Shown: positions 30,217-37,922 of the stretch, in pieces
Numbering within the stretch: position 1 is the stretch's first letter
Layout of the letters: each line of letters starts with the position of its first letter
Origin: Gillisella vitis
Lineage (GTDB): Bacteria > Pseudomonadota > Alphaproteobacteria > Rhizobiales > Rhizobiaceae
DNA length: 64,000 nucleotides
Direction of reading: 5' to 3'
Assembly (NCBI RefSeq): GCF_021559775.1
Contig: NZ_CP056048.1
Span: 186,001-250,000 of the forward strand
The notes under the pieces: model-generated
Databases searched by the model: none
What the model saw: only the letters and a program-made list of their open reading frames with translations
Told to the model about the DNA's origin: nothing
Position numbers and translations under genes: made by a program

Positions 30217-31662
30217 TTAACCTCGCGCCGGTGTCATACCTGGTGGGGGCGCCATACCTGGTGGTGGGGCCATGCCTGCTGGAGGTGTCATGCCCGGAGG
30301 AGGCATATGCGATGGACCCTTACCAGCAGGAGGTGAGCCCGGAGGAGGTGAACTCAGGGCGGCAATCATCGGGAAAGGTTCGAGACCGAACATGTCGCGT
30401 CCGTTGATTTCTGCCATTGGATCGATCCGGAACGCACCATGCGTCGCCAGCACATGGATATCGCGCAAGGCGCGTTGCAACGGATTGCTGAGGACGACAG
30501 CCGAAGACCCAAGTGCGAGTAGGAGCCCGTCGACCACGCGCAGGCATTCGTGGATCTGGTGGACGAGGTCCATGGTGATCTCGGGTTCGTTCCAGGGGAA
30601 GAAGTCTTCGCCTGCAATCGCACGCCGGTCGATTTCGTCGGCGTGGCGCCAGAGCACGGCGTTCGCCCCATTGATGACGGCCCGCGCTTTACCGGCAACC
30701 ATTTGGATCGAGGCCATTTCTGACATCGTCTTATAGGGAAGGTTGAAGGGCGGTCGCTTCTTTGCCTGTTCGAGGAAAGAGTCGAGGGCGCCTTGCGCGA
30801 TACCGACTGCAAGGGCCGCAAAGGTGCATGTCATGGCGACCATGCCGCCAATCGGGCTGTGCTTGAAGGCTAGCCCGGAATATTTTCCCTTCAATGAGTC
30901 CATGACCCGCGGCAGGTCATTGGTGTGTACGACGCGGTAGTCGGGAACAAAAATCTCCTGGTCGGCTCGGACGCTGTTTGAATTTGTCGCTTGCAGGCCC
31001 ATGACATGCCAGTCATCGACGATTTCATATTGGTCGCGTGACAGGATACCCATGGCGCGCAGCCGTGCGCCGCTTGCCGGGTCGTCATATTCGAAACCGA
31101 CTGCTCCCCAGGCAGCATGTTTGCAACCACTGCCGAAGGACCATTTGCCCTTCACCATGTAGCCTCCGTCGACCTTGCGGCCATCGCCAACCTTTGGCGC
31201 GAAGACGGTGGCACCAAACATGATTGGCCCAACCCAGTCTTGGATGCTGGCGAAGACTTCGTCGCGGGCCTTTGGATCGAAGCCCAGAGCGTTTCTGGCT
31301 GCGCTCGAGACGATGACCAGCCAACCGGCGGAAGCATCGCCCTGGCCGAGCGCTTTGACGATTTCCGCAGCATCGCGTGCGCCCAGTGCATAGCCTCCAA
31401 GCTCGACCGGGATGGTGATCTTGAAGGCACCGGAGCGATCGACGGCCGCTAGCGTCGCTGGCGCAAGCGCGCCGAGCTGTTCGCTCTCAGCCGCATGTTT
31501 GCGCAACAGCGGCAGCATATCGAGGATGTCGTCGCGTATCCGACGCCCAACGTCGCTGAGATACGGCGAGTCCGGAAATTTCGGCTGGTGAGGAGGGCCG
31601 CCTGCCTGCGGTGGAAACTCCGGAGGAAGACCCCCTACAGGTGGTTTGTTTTGCAAGGTCAT
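30217..31662 (-). CDS. Acyl-CoA-dehydrogenase-fold flavin monooxygenase (DszC/HpaB-like) with Pro-Gly-Met tail
   Basis: 481 residues. The core (about 40-410) has the acyl-CoA dehydrogenase fold used by class D flavin monooxygenases: SGAFKITIPVELGGYALGA, GQGDASAGWLVIVSSAARN, GGYMVKGKWSFGSGCKHA, and WHVMGLQATNSNSV. Such enzymes use FMNH2 from a reductase such as the one at 27941. Both ends are odd: a proline-rich N-terminus (PPEFPPQAGGPPHQP) and a C-terminal run of six-residue PPPGMA/PPPGMT units. I chose ATG 31662, which has GGAG upstream, over ATG 31698. Substrate unknown. Confidence 0.88.
   Translation of the reverse strand: MTLQNKPPVGGLPPEFPPQAGGPPHQPKFPDSPYLSDVGRRIRDDILDMLPLLRKHAAESEQLGALAPATLAAVDRSGAFKITIPVELGGYALGARDAAEIVKALGQGDASAGWLVIVSSAARNALGFDPKARDEVFASIQDWVGPIMFGATVFAPKVGDGRKVDGGYMVKGKWSFGSGCKHAAWGAVGFEYDDPASGARLRAMGILSRDQYEIVDDWHVMGLQATNSNSVRADQEIFVPDYRVVHTNDLPRVMDSLKGKYSGLAFKHSPIGGMVAMTCTFAALAVGIAQGALDSFLEQAKKRPPFNLPYKTMSEMASIQMVAGKARAVINGANAVLWRHADEIDRRAIAGEDFFPWNEPEITMDLVHQIHECLRVVDGLLLALGSSAVVLSNPLQRALRDIHVLATHGAFRIDPMAEINGRDMFGLEPFPMIAALSSPPPGSPPAGKGPSHMPPPGMTPPAGMAPPPGMAPPPGMTPARG
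30229..30300 (-). repeat. 18-bp in-frame tandem repeat at the 3' end of the flavoprotein gene
   Basis: Four 18-bp units encode PPxGM[A/T]-type hexads at the very end of the protein, just before PARG and the stop. Units differ by a few bases, so the array is not very recent. Confidence 0.8.
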
Positions 31663-31851
31663 CGGTTGCTCCACGTTACGAGTGTCTGTCAAGTTCATAT
31701 TGAACCGAACAAACTCTCGGTTCTCTTGTTTTCGTTTGTCTTTTCGGAAAAATCAGGTTTCACTTTTCCTAAGGCAAACGCTCATCGGCGATGTCTGCGA
31801 CCCCCGGCACAAGGCGTCCTTAGATCCGGGCTGCGATCGGTTTCGACATTC

Positions 31852-32373
31852 TCAATTCCCCATCGGGTTTTGACCGGGGACGACCTTGCGGAAGGTGCTC
31901 CAATGTTCCGCGATCTTGCCGTTGTGGACCCGGAAGACAGTCAGGATGTTCCACTCGTAAACCGCACCCGGCACGACCGGATCCGGCGCGAGTTCGCGCA
32001 TCATGAGGCAACCGACCTCTCCGTCGAGAATGACGCTCACCACGGGCGGCGGAGTCGAGCCGGCTATCGGCACCAGTCGGAACTGCTCAATGAGTTTTTC
32101 ACGGCCATGGCCAAATGCATTCGGGTCGTGCTGGATGTAGTCCTCGGCGATGTACTTCGTCATCACCTCAACGACCCGCTCTTTCACGACATTGTCGCGG
32201 ACGATCCGGGAAAGATCGGCTTCAAACTCGATCAGCAAGCGCTTGATCGCTGTGCGCTCTGGCGATGGATCCGCCGCGACCGCGGCTTTGAACTCTTCGT
32301 TGTCAAGCCAGTTCGTGTAGATAGCAGGATCGCTGATCTCAGCGATGCCGTTGACAATTGTGAATCCGCTCAC
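31852..32373 (-). CDS. SnoaL-like / NTF2-fold protein
   Basis: 173 residues of the SnoaL-like polyketide-cyclase/NTF2 superfamily: TKYIAEDYIQHDPNAFGHGR, LIEQFRLVPIAG, EWNILTVFRVHNGKIAEHWS. Family folds act as small isomerases, dehydratases or cyclases on hydrophobic ligands. I prefer a GTG start at 32373, preceded by AAAGGA; the frame is open up to an ATG at 32529, but that extension is basic, cysteine-rich and unlike the family. It precedes the DszC-like flavoprotein gene by about 190 bp and is presumably co-transcribed. Confidence 0.8.
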   Translation of the reverse strand: MSGFTIVNGIAEISDPAIYTNWLDNEEFKAAVAADPSPERTAIKRLLIEFEADLSRIVRDNVVKERVVEVMTKYIAEDYIQHDPNAFGHGREKLIEQFRLVPIAGSTPPPVVSVILDGEVGCLMMRELAPDPVVPGAVYEWNILTVFRVHNGKIAEHWSTFRKVVPGQNPMGN

Positions 32374-32491
32374 TGTCTTGGGTCCTTTATTTCTGGTATT
32401 GTAAGGCGCTAAAGCGCAATGACGACATCTAAGTCGGCGCACAAATCCGCTCACCTTGACACGGCGTCGGCATAGTGGGTCATGATTTGTC

Positions 32492-32620
32492 CTAGGCTTT
32501 TCGCGGACGTCGCGATTCAATCCGGTCAATTATATTGACTGGCATTTCAGCTGAAGGGCATCGCCGGACAACGCACGGCTTACCAAGCATAGGGCGCATA
32601 TTGCGCGACTGTGTGGACAT
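32492..32620 (-). CDS. 42-residue leader or small ORF with ideal ribosome site
   Basis: ATG at 32620 preceded by AAAGGAGGAGTTCAA, the best Shine-Dalgarno in this neighbourhood, then 42 codons to a TAG. The product is basic, with ten arginines and lysines and two cysteines (KPCVVRRCPS). It lies between a TTGACA promoter (32707-32712) and the SnoaL-like gene. Such a position suggests either a regulatory leader peptide or a small structural gene. I recognise no family. The strong ribosome site is direct evidence; translation itself is inferred. Confidence 0.5.
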   Translation of the reverse strand: MSTQSRNMRPMLGKPCVVRRCPSAEMPVNIIDRIESRRPRKA

Positions 32621-32659
32621 TTGAACTCCTCCTTTGATTGATCGCACCCAAAGGCGCTT

Positions 32660-32712
32660 TTTAGATCAATCCCTCCGAAACTGATCTAAACGGTACAGTA
32701 CAGAAATGTCAA
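32660..32712 (-). promoter_or_regulatory. Promoter with overlapping operator for the SnoaL/flavoprotein operon
   Basis: On the minus strand TTGACA (32707-32712) is followed after 17 bp by TTAGAT (32684-32689), a plausible sigma-70 promoter. The -10 region lies inside an inverted repeat TTTAGATCA-N13-TGATCTAAA (32660-32690), so a bound protein would block polymerase. The TetR-family gene just upstream is the obvious candidate repressor. Confidence 0.6.
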
Positions 32713-32862
32713 GCGCTTTTTGCCGGCGTTGGCCCTCGTGAAAACAGCGCCGTGCCGAGCGTTTACTGGTGAGGCTATGGGCGCGCCGACATAGACATTG
32801 TCCACCTTTTGGTGTTCGTCAGTTTGCTGTCAAAACACAGAAGGGTCGACCTATTCCAGATC

Positions 32863-33486
32863 TTATAGCTGTTCGAATTGGCTGAACCGGCCACGAATAA
32901 GACGCCGATAATCATCAATGATCACGGCGCCTTTTTCTTCACTCTCATGCAAAGCCAAACGAATTGCAGCGCTGGCGAGCTGGAACAGCAAATAGACGGC
33001 GCGCGCATATTCCTGCCTGCAACTTTCCGCCAGAAATCCCTGTGTGCTCCGACTGAACTGATCGGCTTGCTTATGGGTTTCCTCGATATCGAGATCATGA
33101 AGCGCTTTGTCGGCATGAATGGCATCCAGCAGGTCCTGCACGGCTGGATCGCCCCGAAGGCGGTTATAGTAAAAATCAACGATCATTTCGGCAGCATCCC
33201 CAATACCAGACGCATCCTTGATGTCCTGAAGAGCCGTATCGATGACTTCGCGCGTTCCCTTTGAATATCGCTCGAAAAGCGTAGCGATGACTGCGGTTCT
33301 GTTTGGAAAGTAATGATAGACCGTCGCCAGAGACATGTCGCTTGCAGTGGCAATGCCGCGCATGGTGACAGCAGCGCTGCCTTTTTCACCAATGAGCTGC
33401 ATTGCTGCCGAAAGGATATCGTCAATACGGTCTCTGCTGCGCTCCTGGCGGGGCTGCCTCCGCAATGCCTTTTGGTCGCTCGTCAT
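32863..33486 (-). CDS. TetR family transcriptional regulator
   Basis: 207 residues. The N-terminal DNA-binding domain is clear: ILSAAMQLIGEKGSAAVTMR then IATASDMSLATVYHYFPNRT. The remaining two-thirds is a helical ligand-binding domain with no recognisable subfamily. It lies upstream of the SnoaL/flavoprotein operon on the same strand and divergent from the lactone-oxidase-like gene, so it may control both directions. Confidence 0.93.
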   Translation of the reverse strand: MTSDQKALRRQPRQERSRDRIDDILSAAMQLIGEKGSAAVTMRGIATASDMSLATVYHYFPNRTAVIATLFERYSKGTREVIDTALQDIKDASGIGDAAEMIVDFYYNRLRGDPAVQDLLDAIHADKALHDLDIEETHKQADQFSRSTQGFLAESCRQEYARAVYLLFQLASAAIRLALHESEEKGAVIIDDYRRLIRGRFSQFEQL

Positions 33487-33508
33487 AGCGTGCTCCGCTT
33501 TCGAGTTG

Positions 33509-33552
33509 ACAAATTTGTGACATACGCCAAAGTAAAAATTGACACAGTGTCA
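33509..33552. promoter_or_regulatory. Palindromes in the TetR/oxidase gap, candidate TetR operators
   Basis: ACAAATTTGT (33509-33518) and TGACAC-A-GTGTCA (33540-33552) lie in the 204-bp gap between divergent genes. The second overlaps a plus-strand TTGACA (33539-33544), a possible -35 of the oxidase gene. Short perfect palindromes here are usual for TetR autoregulation. They do not match the TGATCTAAA repeat at 32660. Confidence 0.5.
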
Positions 33553-33690
33553 GCTTTTCTCAATTACCATAATAAATGGCATGCCGATGCATAGCGAGAA
33601 AGCGAAAATGATTGGAGTTGCATGACTATGGCCTCAAGGCTTGCCTGTCGGCGTGGCCAAAGAGGACTCTTATAAACAGGGGAGGTTACG

Positions 33691-34980
33691 ATGATTCCAG
33701 GCGACAATCTGTCTTGGAGTAATTGGTCGGGCAGCGTGGAGACCAAACTGAAAGCAATTCTTCGTCCCAGGACCAAGGAGGAGCTACAGGATGTGATCCG
33801 CTCGGCGCCGGGACCGCTAAGGCTCGTTGGCTCGGGCCATTCATTTACGCCGCTTGTCTCGACCCCTGGAACAATTGTCGATCTATCGGCTCTATCCGGC
33901 TTGATCGATCATGACAGTGACGCTCTGACAGCAACGATTGGAGCAGGGACGAAGCTTGGCAGTCTCACAGAATTGCTCGCCGGGATCGGTCAAGCACTGC
34001 CCAACATGGGCGATATCGACAAGCAGTCTGTCGCTGGCGCCCTCGGTACGGCAACGCATGGCTCGGGCCTTGGCCTGGGGGCTTATCACACCCTGCTGAA
34101 AGGCATGCAGTTCATCGATGGTCGCGGCACGCACCGGGAATTTACAGCCGGACGTGATGACGAGATGATCCATGCGACCGGCGTGACGCTTGGTAGTTTC
34201 GGAGCCTTGACTGCCGTTACCTTTCAGAATGTCCCGGCTTATAATCTACGCCGCAAGCGGACAATGCTGTCGATTGGTAATACGCTTGAAAACTTCGAAA
34301 CCCTGATGTCAGCCCATCGATCGGCGGAGATTTTCTTTGTTCCCTTTGCCAATCATGCGCTTTTTCAGACACTGGATATCACTGACGAAACGGGTGATTT
34401 TCAAGTGACCTCGGAGGACGAAGACGGTCTTGCGACGCTGAAGAAACTCAGAACCTTTCTGCGGTGGTTTCCCGGCTTGCGGCGCAAATTGATCGGCAAT
34501 GCCATGGCGAAGCTGTCTGACGAGGAAGCCGTGGGTGAATGGATGAAGGTCTATGTCACCGACCGCCAGACCAAGTTCAATGAAATGGAATATCATCTGC
34601 CGTTTGAAGAGGGAGCCGGAGCTCTGGCGGAGATCATCGAACTGATTGAGAAGCGCTTTCCGGAAATCTACTTTCCCATTGAAGTCCGCAGTGTCAAAGG
34701 GGACGAATTCTGGCTCAGTCCCTTCTACAAGCGTGACACGTGTTCCATAGCCATTCATCACGGCATCGGTGAAAATCCGGCAGCGTTCTTCCTTGCTGCG
34801 GAGGCTGTGTTCCGCAAGCGGGGTGGGCGACCGCATTGGGGTAAATTGCATAACCTCAGGGCTGCCGATCTGGTCGGCATCTATCCGCGATTTAAGGATG
34901 CAATGGAGATCAGATCAGAAATAGATCCCGAAAATCGCTTTATCTCGCCTTACATGGCGACGCTGCTTGGGGTTCGATAA
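33691..34980 (+). CDS. FAD-dependent oxidase, D-arabinono-1,4-lactone oxidase family
   Basis: 429-residue VAO-fold flavoenzyme. The FAD domain shows RLVGSGHSFTPLVSTPGTIV and NMGDIDKQSVAGALGTATHG; the C-terminal ALO domain ends with RPHWGKLHNL, the motif conserved in aldonolactone and alditol oxidases. The usual flavin-linking histidine position can be read as GSGHS, suggesting covalent FAD, but this needs alignment. It oxidises a sugar lactone or polyol with oxygen. The ribosome site GGGGAGG is strong. The stop overlaps the next gene's start (TAATG). Confidence 0.9.
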   Translation: MIPGDNLSWSNWSGSVETKLKAILRPRTKEELQDVIRSAPGPLRLVGSGHSFTPLVSTPGTIVDLSALSGLIDHDSDALTATIGAGTKLGSLTELLAGIGQALPNMGDIDKQSVAGALGTATHGSGLGLGAYHTLLKGMQFIDGRGTHREFTAGRDDEMIHATGVTLGSFGALTAVTFQNVPAYNLRRKRTMLSIGNTLENFETLMSAHRSAEIFFVPFANHALFQTLDITDETGDFQVTSEDEDGLATLKKLRTFLRWFPGLRRKLIGNAMAKLSDEEAVGEWMKVYVTDRQTKFNEMEYHLPFEEGAGALAEIIELIEKRFPEIYFPIEVRSVKGDEFWLSPFYKRDTCSIAIHHGIGENPAAFFLAAEAVFRKRGGRPHWGKLHNLRAADLVGIYPRFKDAMEIRSEIDPENRFISPYMATLLGVR

Positions 34981-36146
34981 TGGTTGATGCCGATTATTTT
35001 CGGATGCTCTCCGAAGCGCTTTCTCAAGCCGAATTGTTTCGTCCTGTGCTTGTTGTCGACCGAGATCGGCTCGATGCAAATATTGCCACGATTGCGGGCG
35101 GTCTCGCGCCGGGTCTTGGCTTACGGGTCGTTGATAAATCTCTGTCATCAATCCCATTGCTCGAGCGCATTCTGACACAAGCCGGAACGATGAGCCTGAT
35201 GAGCTTCCATCTGCCGATGACCTGTGCCGTATTGGAAGCCTTCCCGAAGGCAGAAATTCTTTACGGCAAACCGCTCCCTACAAGAGCGCTTGCGGCATGG
35301 ATGCGGCTCGCTTCTCCGCATCTGGTGGAGGATCTTCTGCGACGCACGGTGTTTCTGATCGATAGCCCGGACCGGCTCGACCAATATGCGGCACTGGCGC
35401 GCGAAGCTGGACAAACAATCAGAATAGCTTTTGAGACGGATACCGGCATGCATCGCGGTGGATTCGAAACGCCTGATGCGCTGGCTGCCATCTGCGCACG
35501 TGCCATTCAGCAAAAGGAATTGAGAATAGAGGGTCTTGTTGGCTATGAGGCGCATATCCCGGAGGTTGCTCACCTCATCGGAGGCGCTGCGGAAAGGGAG
35601 AAAGTCATATCCCGCATCAGGGCATTTGTTTCGGTATTTCCGCATGGCACGTGCGCCATCGCCAATACGGGTGGCAGTAAAACTGCGCTTTCCTATCATG
35701 ATGCCGGTGCCGCGAATGAAGTTTCCGTGGGCTCGGCTTTCCTGAAGCCGACGGATTTCGATATGCCGTCTCTTGAGGCTGTGCAGCCTGCCGTCTTTAT
35801 TGCCACGCCTGTGTTGAAAGTGGAGGAGGTTCGCCTGCCGGGGCCTCCGTTGCTGACAAGTCTAATGCAGGCTATCGGCCTTTTCCCGCGCAAGGGGTGT
35901 TTTCTCTATGGCGGCAAGTGGATGGCCAAACCGGTTTTTCCCAAAGGCATGCGGGAAAACAAGATCTGGGGGCTTTCATCCAATCAGCAAATGATGGCTC
36001 TGCCTTACGAAAGCACCTTGAAACCTGATGATTTTGCTTTCTTTCGCCCGACGCAGAGCGAGGCGGTGCTGCAACATTTCGATGGAATTCACGTTCTTTC
36101 CAAAGGCCGGATTATCGAAACCTGGCCCACTCTTCCGCCGGGTTGA
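34980..36146 (+). CDS. PLP-dependent alanine-racemase-fold aldolase/deaminase (D-threonine aldolase-like)
   Basis: 388-residue fold-type III PLP enzyme related to D-threonine aldolase and D-serine dehydratase (DSD1). The Schiff-base lysine is probably in LRVVDKSLSSIPLLERIL near residue 52. Other barrel blocks include RIAFETDTGMHRGGFETPDA and CAIANTGGSKTALSYHD. It overlaps the lactone-oxidase-like gene by one base, indicating translational coupling. Such FAD oxidase plus aldolase/deaminase pairs occur, from memory, in actinobacteria, but I know of no assigned pathway. Confidence 0.83.
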   Translation: MVDADYFRMLSEALSQAELFRPVLVVDRDRLDANIATIAGGLAPGLGLRVVDKSLSSIPLLERILTQAGTMSLMSFHLPMTCAVLEAFPKAEILYGKPLPTRALAAWMRLASPHLVEDLLRRTVFLIDSPDRLDQYAALAREAGQTIRIAFETDTGMHRGGFETPDALAAICARAIQQKELRIEGLVGYEAHIPEVAHLIGGAAEREKVISRIRAFVSVFPHGTCAIANTGGSKTALSYHDAGAANEVSVGSAFLKPTDFDMPSLEAVQPAVFIATPVLKVEEVRLPGPPLLTSLMQAIGLFPRKGCFLYGGKWMAKPVFPKGMRENKIWGLSSNQQMMALPYESTLKPDDFAFFRPTQSEAVLQHFDGIHVLSKGRIIETWPTLPPG

Positions 36147-36205
36147 CGGAAGAGGTTTGTGATCCTTTTAGACTTGGGTTCTATTCCAAACGACCATTGA
36201 CATGC

Positions 36206-37387
36206 TCAGAATTCGATCAGATACCCCAATCCAACGGCGACCGCCCAATCATGCTTGGCGGTTGCGTCATAAGTCGCTCCGGCGCTGACGCTCTGTGAAC
36301 CGGCAGTGAGGTAAGAGACGGAGGTTCCGAGATCGAATTTACCGAATTTGGTTTTGTACTCTGCGCCTAGTCCAAGCGACCATGTATCGGTCGTAATGTC
36401 TGCTCCTGTCCCTACGCCTTCATCCCAGGTCACGTTAACCGTTCCAGACAGGTTTTCTGTAAATTCATGACCCACACCAATCTGGACCGTGTAGCCGTCC
36501 TTGTAATTGAAGGCCTTGTTGCTTGTGCCAAGCCCGGTGACGTCATATCTGAAGTTTTGAAGAACGCTCCAGTCTGTCCAGGCCAAGGAACCGTAAACCA
36601 GCCAACCCGGCGCTACGCCGGTCTGGGCAGAGAGCTTGATCGACTGCGGTAGGGTTCCGGTTCCGTTAGCCGGAGCAGTGTCTGTCACACCTGCGGCGGC
36701 GGCCAGCGCTGAGGGCGTGAATGTCCCTTCCGCATCATGCGAGACTTGCGACCGGTACATGAGCTGGAAGCGCATGGCATATTCAGGAATGTCGTAAGCG
36801 GCGCCCACTCGGTAGCCTAACGCACCGTCATCCTTCAGCCGAATGTTACCGTAAAGGGTGTTTTCTTTGTATTCGAAGCTTTCCAGAAAGACGCCACCGA
36901 TCATGTAAAAGCGGCCCGGCCCGGCGTCCACCCGCACATCGCAGGTTGCACCGTATTCATCCGTCGAAAACTGCATTTTTGAGGTTGGATTGACGAGTGC
37001 CAATCCCTGGCTCGAAGCTGTGGTATATTCGGCGTTTTGCGCCTCGCTTCCATAGGTTGCGGATGCACCAAATGGCTGTGTGTAAGTCAAAGCGCAGGCA
37101 ATACCGGAACCAAGTGTTGCCTTGACGGCGACGCTTGGTATCCAAAACTCATCCGAATAGGCTTTGTCAGAGGCCTTTGCGCCGTTCAGGGTTGAAAATG
37201 AGCGGCTTGGTGAAACATATATTGCTCCGCTCCGTAAACTATAGTTTCCATCCGTAAACAGAATATCAGTATCGGCCTCGCCTCTGCTGAAGCCGCCCGC
37301 GACTGCAACGCAAGGCGCAAACGATAGTGCACCCACCCATATTGCCAGCGCAAATTGAGGCGCTCGCCAAGAATATTGACTGCTCAT
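36206..37387 (-). CDS. OmpP1/FadL/TodX-family outer membrane porin
   Basis: 393 residues with a signal peptide ending near CVAVA-GG and alternating beta strands throughout, ending in a C-terminal phenylalanine (GLGYLIEF), as outer membrane barrels do. FadL-family traits are visible in EYAMRFQLMYRSQVSHDAEG, YGSLAWTDWSVLQNFRY and WSLGLGAEYKTKFG. Family members carry long-chain fatty acids or aromatic hydrocarbons across the outer membrane, fitting the neighbouring catabolic genes. Confidence 0.9.
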   Translation of the reverse strand: MSSQYSWRAPQFALAIWVGALSFAPCVAVAGGFSRGEADTDILFTDGNYSLRSGAIYVSPSRSFSTLNGAKASDKAYSDEFWIPSVAVKATLGSGIACALTYTQPFGASATYGSEAQNAEYTTASSQGLALVNPTSKMQFSTDEYGATCDVRVDAGPGRFYMIGGVFLESFEYKENTLYGNIRLKDDGALGYRVGAAYDIPEYAMRFQLMYRSQVSHDAEGTFTPSALAAAAGVTDTAPANGTGTLPQSIKLSAQTGVAPGWLVYGSLAWTDWSVLQNFRYDVTGLGTSNKAFNYKDGYTVQIGVGHEFTENLSGTVNVTWDEGVGTGADITTDTWSLGLGAEYKTKFGKFDLGTSVSYLTAGSQSVSAGATYDATAKHDWAVAVGLGYLIEF

Positions 37388-37922
37388 TTCGTTCCCTTTT
37401 TTTATGTAGCATCGACGACATCGAGTTCCCGAAATTATTTTTCCCAGTTTTCGGTTTGATGCTTGCCTGCATTCTCAGTATCGATCACCCCTTGGTATTG
37501 TTTAGGGCGCTATTCATGCGGTGCCTGTCTCGATTCATGTCTTTAAACAGGTCGATCCCTCCAGCGGAGGGATGGCCGAACTGCAACATATCAAAGACTG
37601 GTAATTCGTTGCTTTCTCCCTCGTCAAAGCGAACTGAAATTGCTCAGCATATGGCGGTTCCACAATTTAACAACGATAAATTGGACCGCATTTCCATCAA
37701 GGGAAAACCTGGTCATATTGGTGTCATATGAGGCCAAGTCTTACCTAAGGGGCAGGACAATGCCGCTTGTCCGGTATTGGGTTCAGGCACTTGTTTCAGC
37801 CAATGAAGCAGCAAGGCCATGATCCGTCTTCAAGGAAACCGATAGCTTACGCAGTAGTCTGCCGCAGTGGACCCTACATTCACCGGTATGACACGAGAAG
37901 TTATGGAAAATGACCCTTCACA
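37388..37922. other. Intergenic region between porin and aldehyde dehydrogenase genes
   Basis: 535 bp, with only short low-quality frames. It must hold the porin promoter and the 3' end of the aldehyde dehydrogenase transcript. I see no hairpin or repeat that stands out. Confidence 0.4.
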
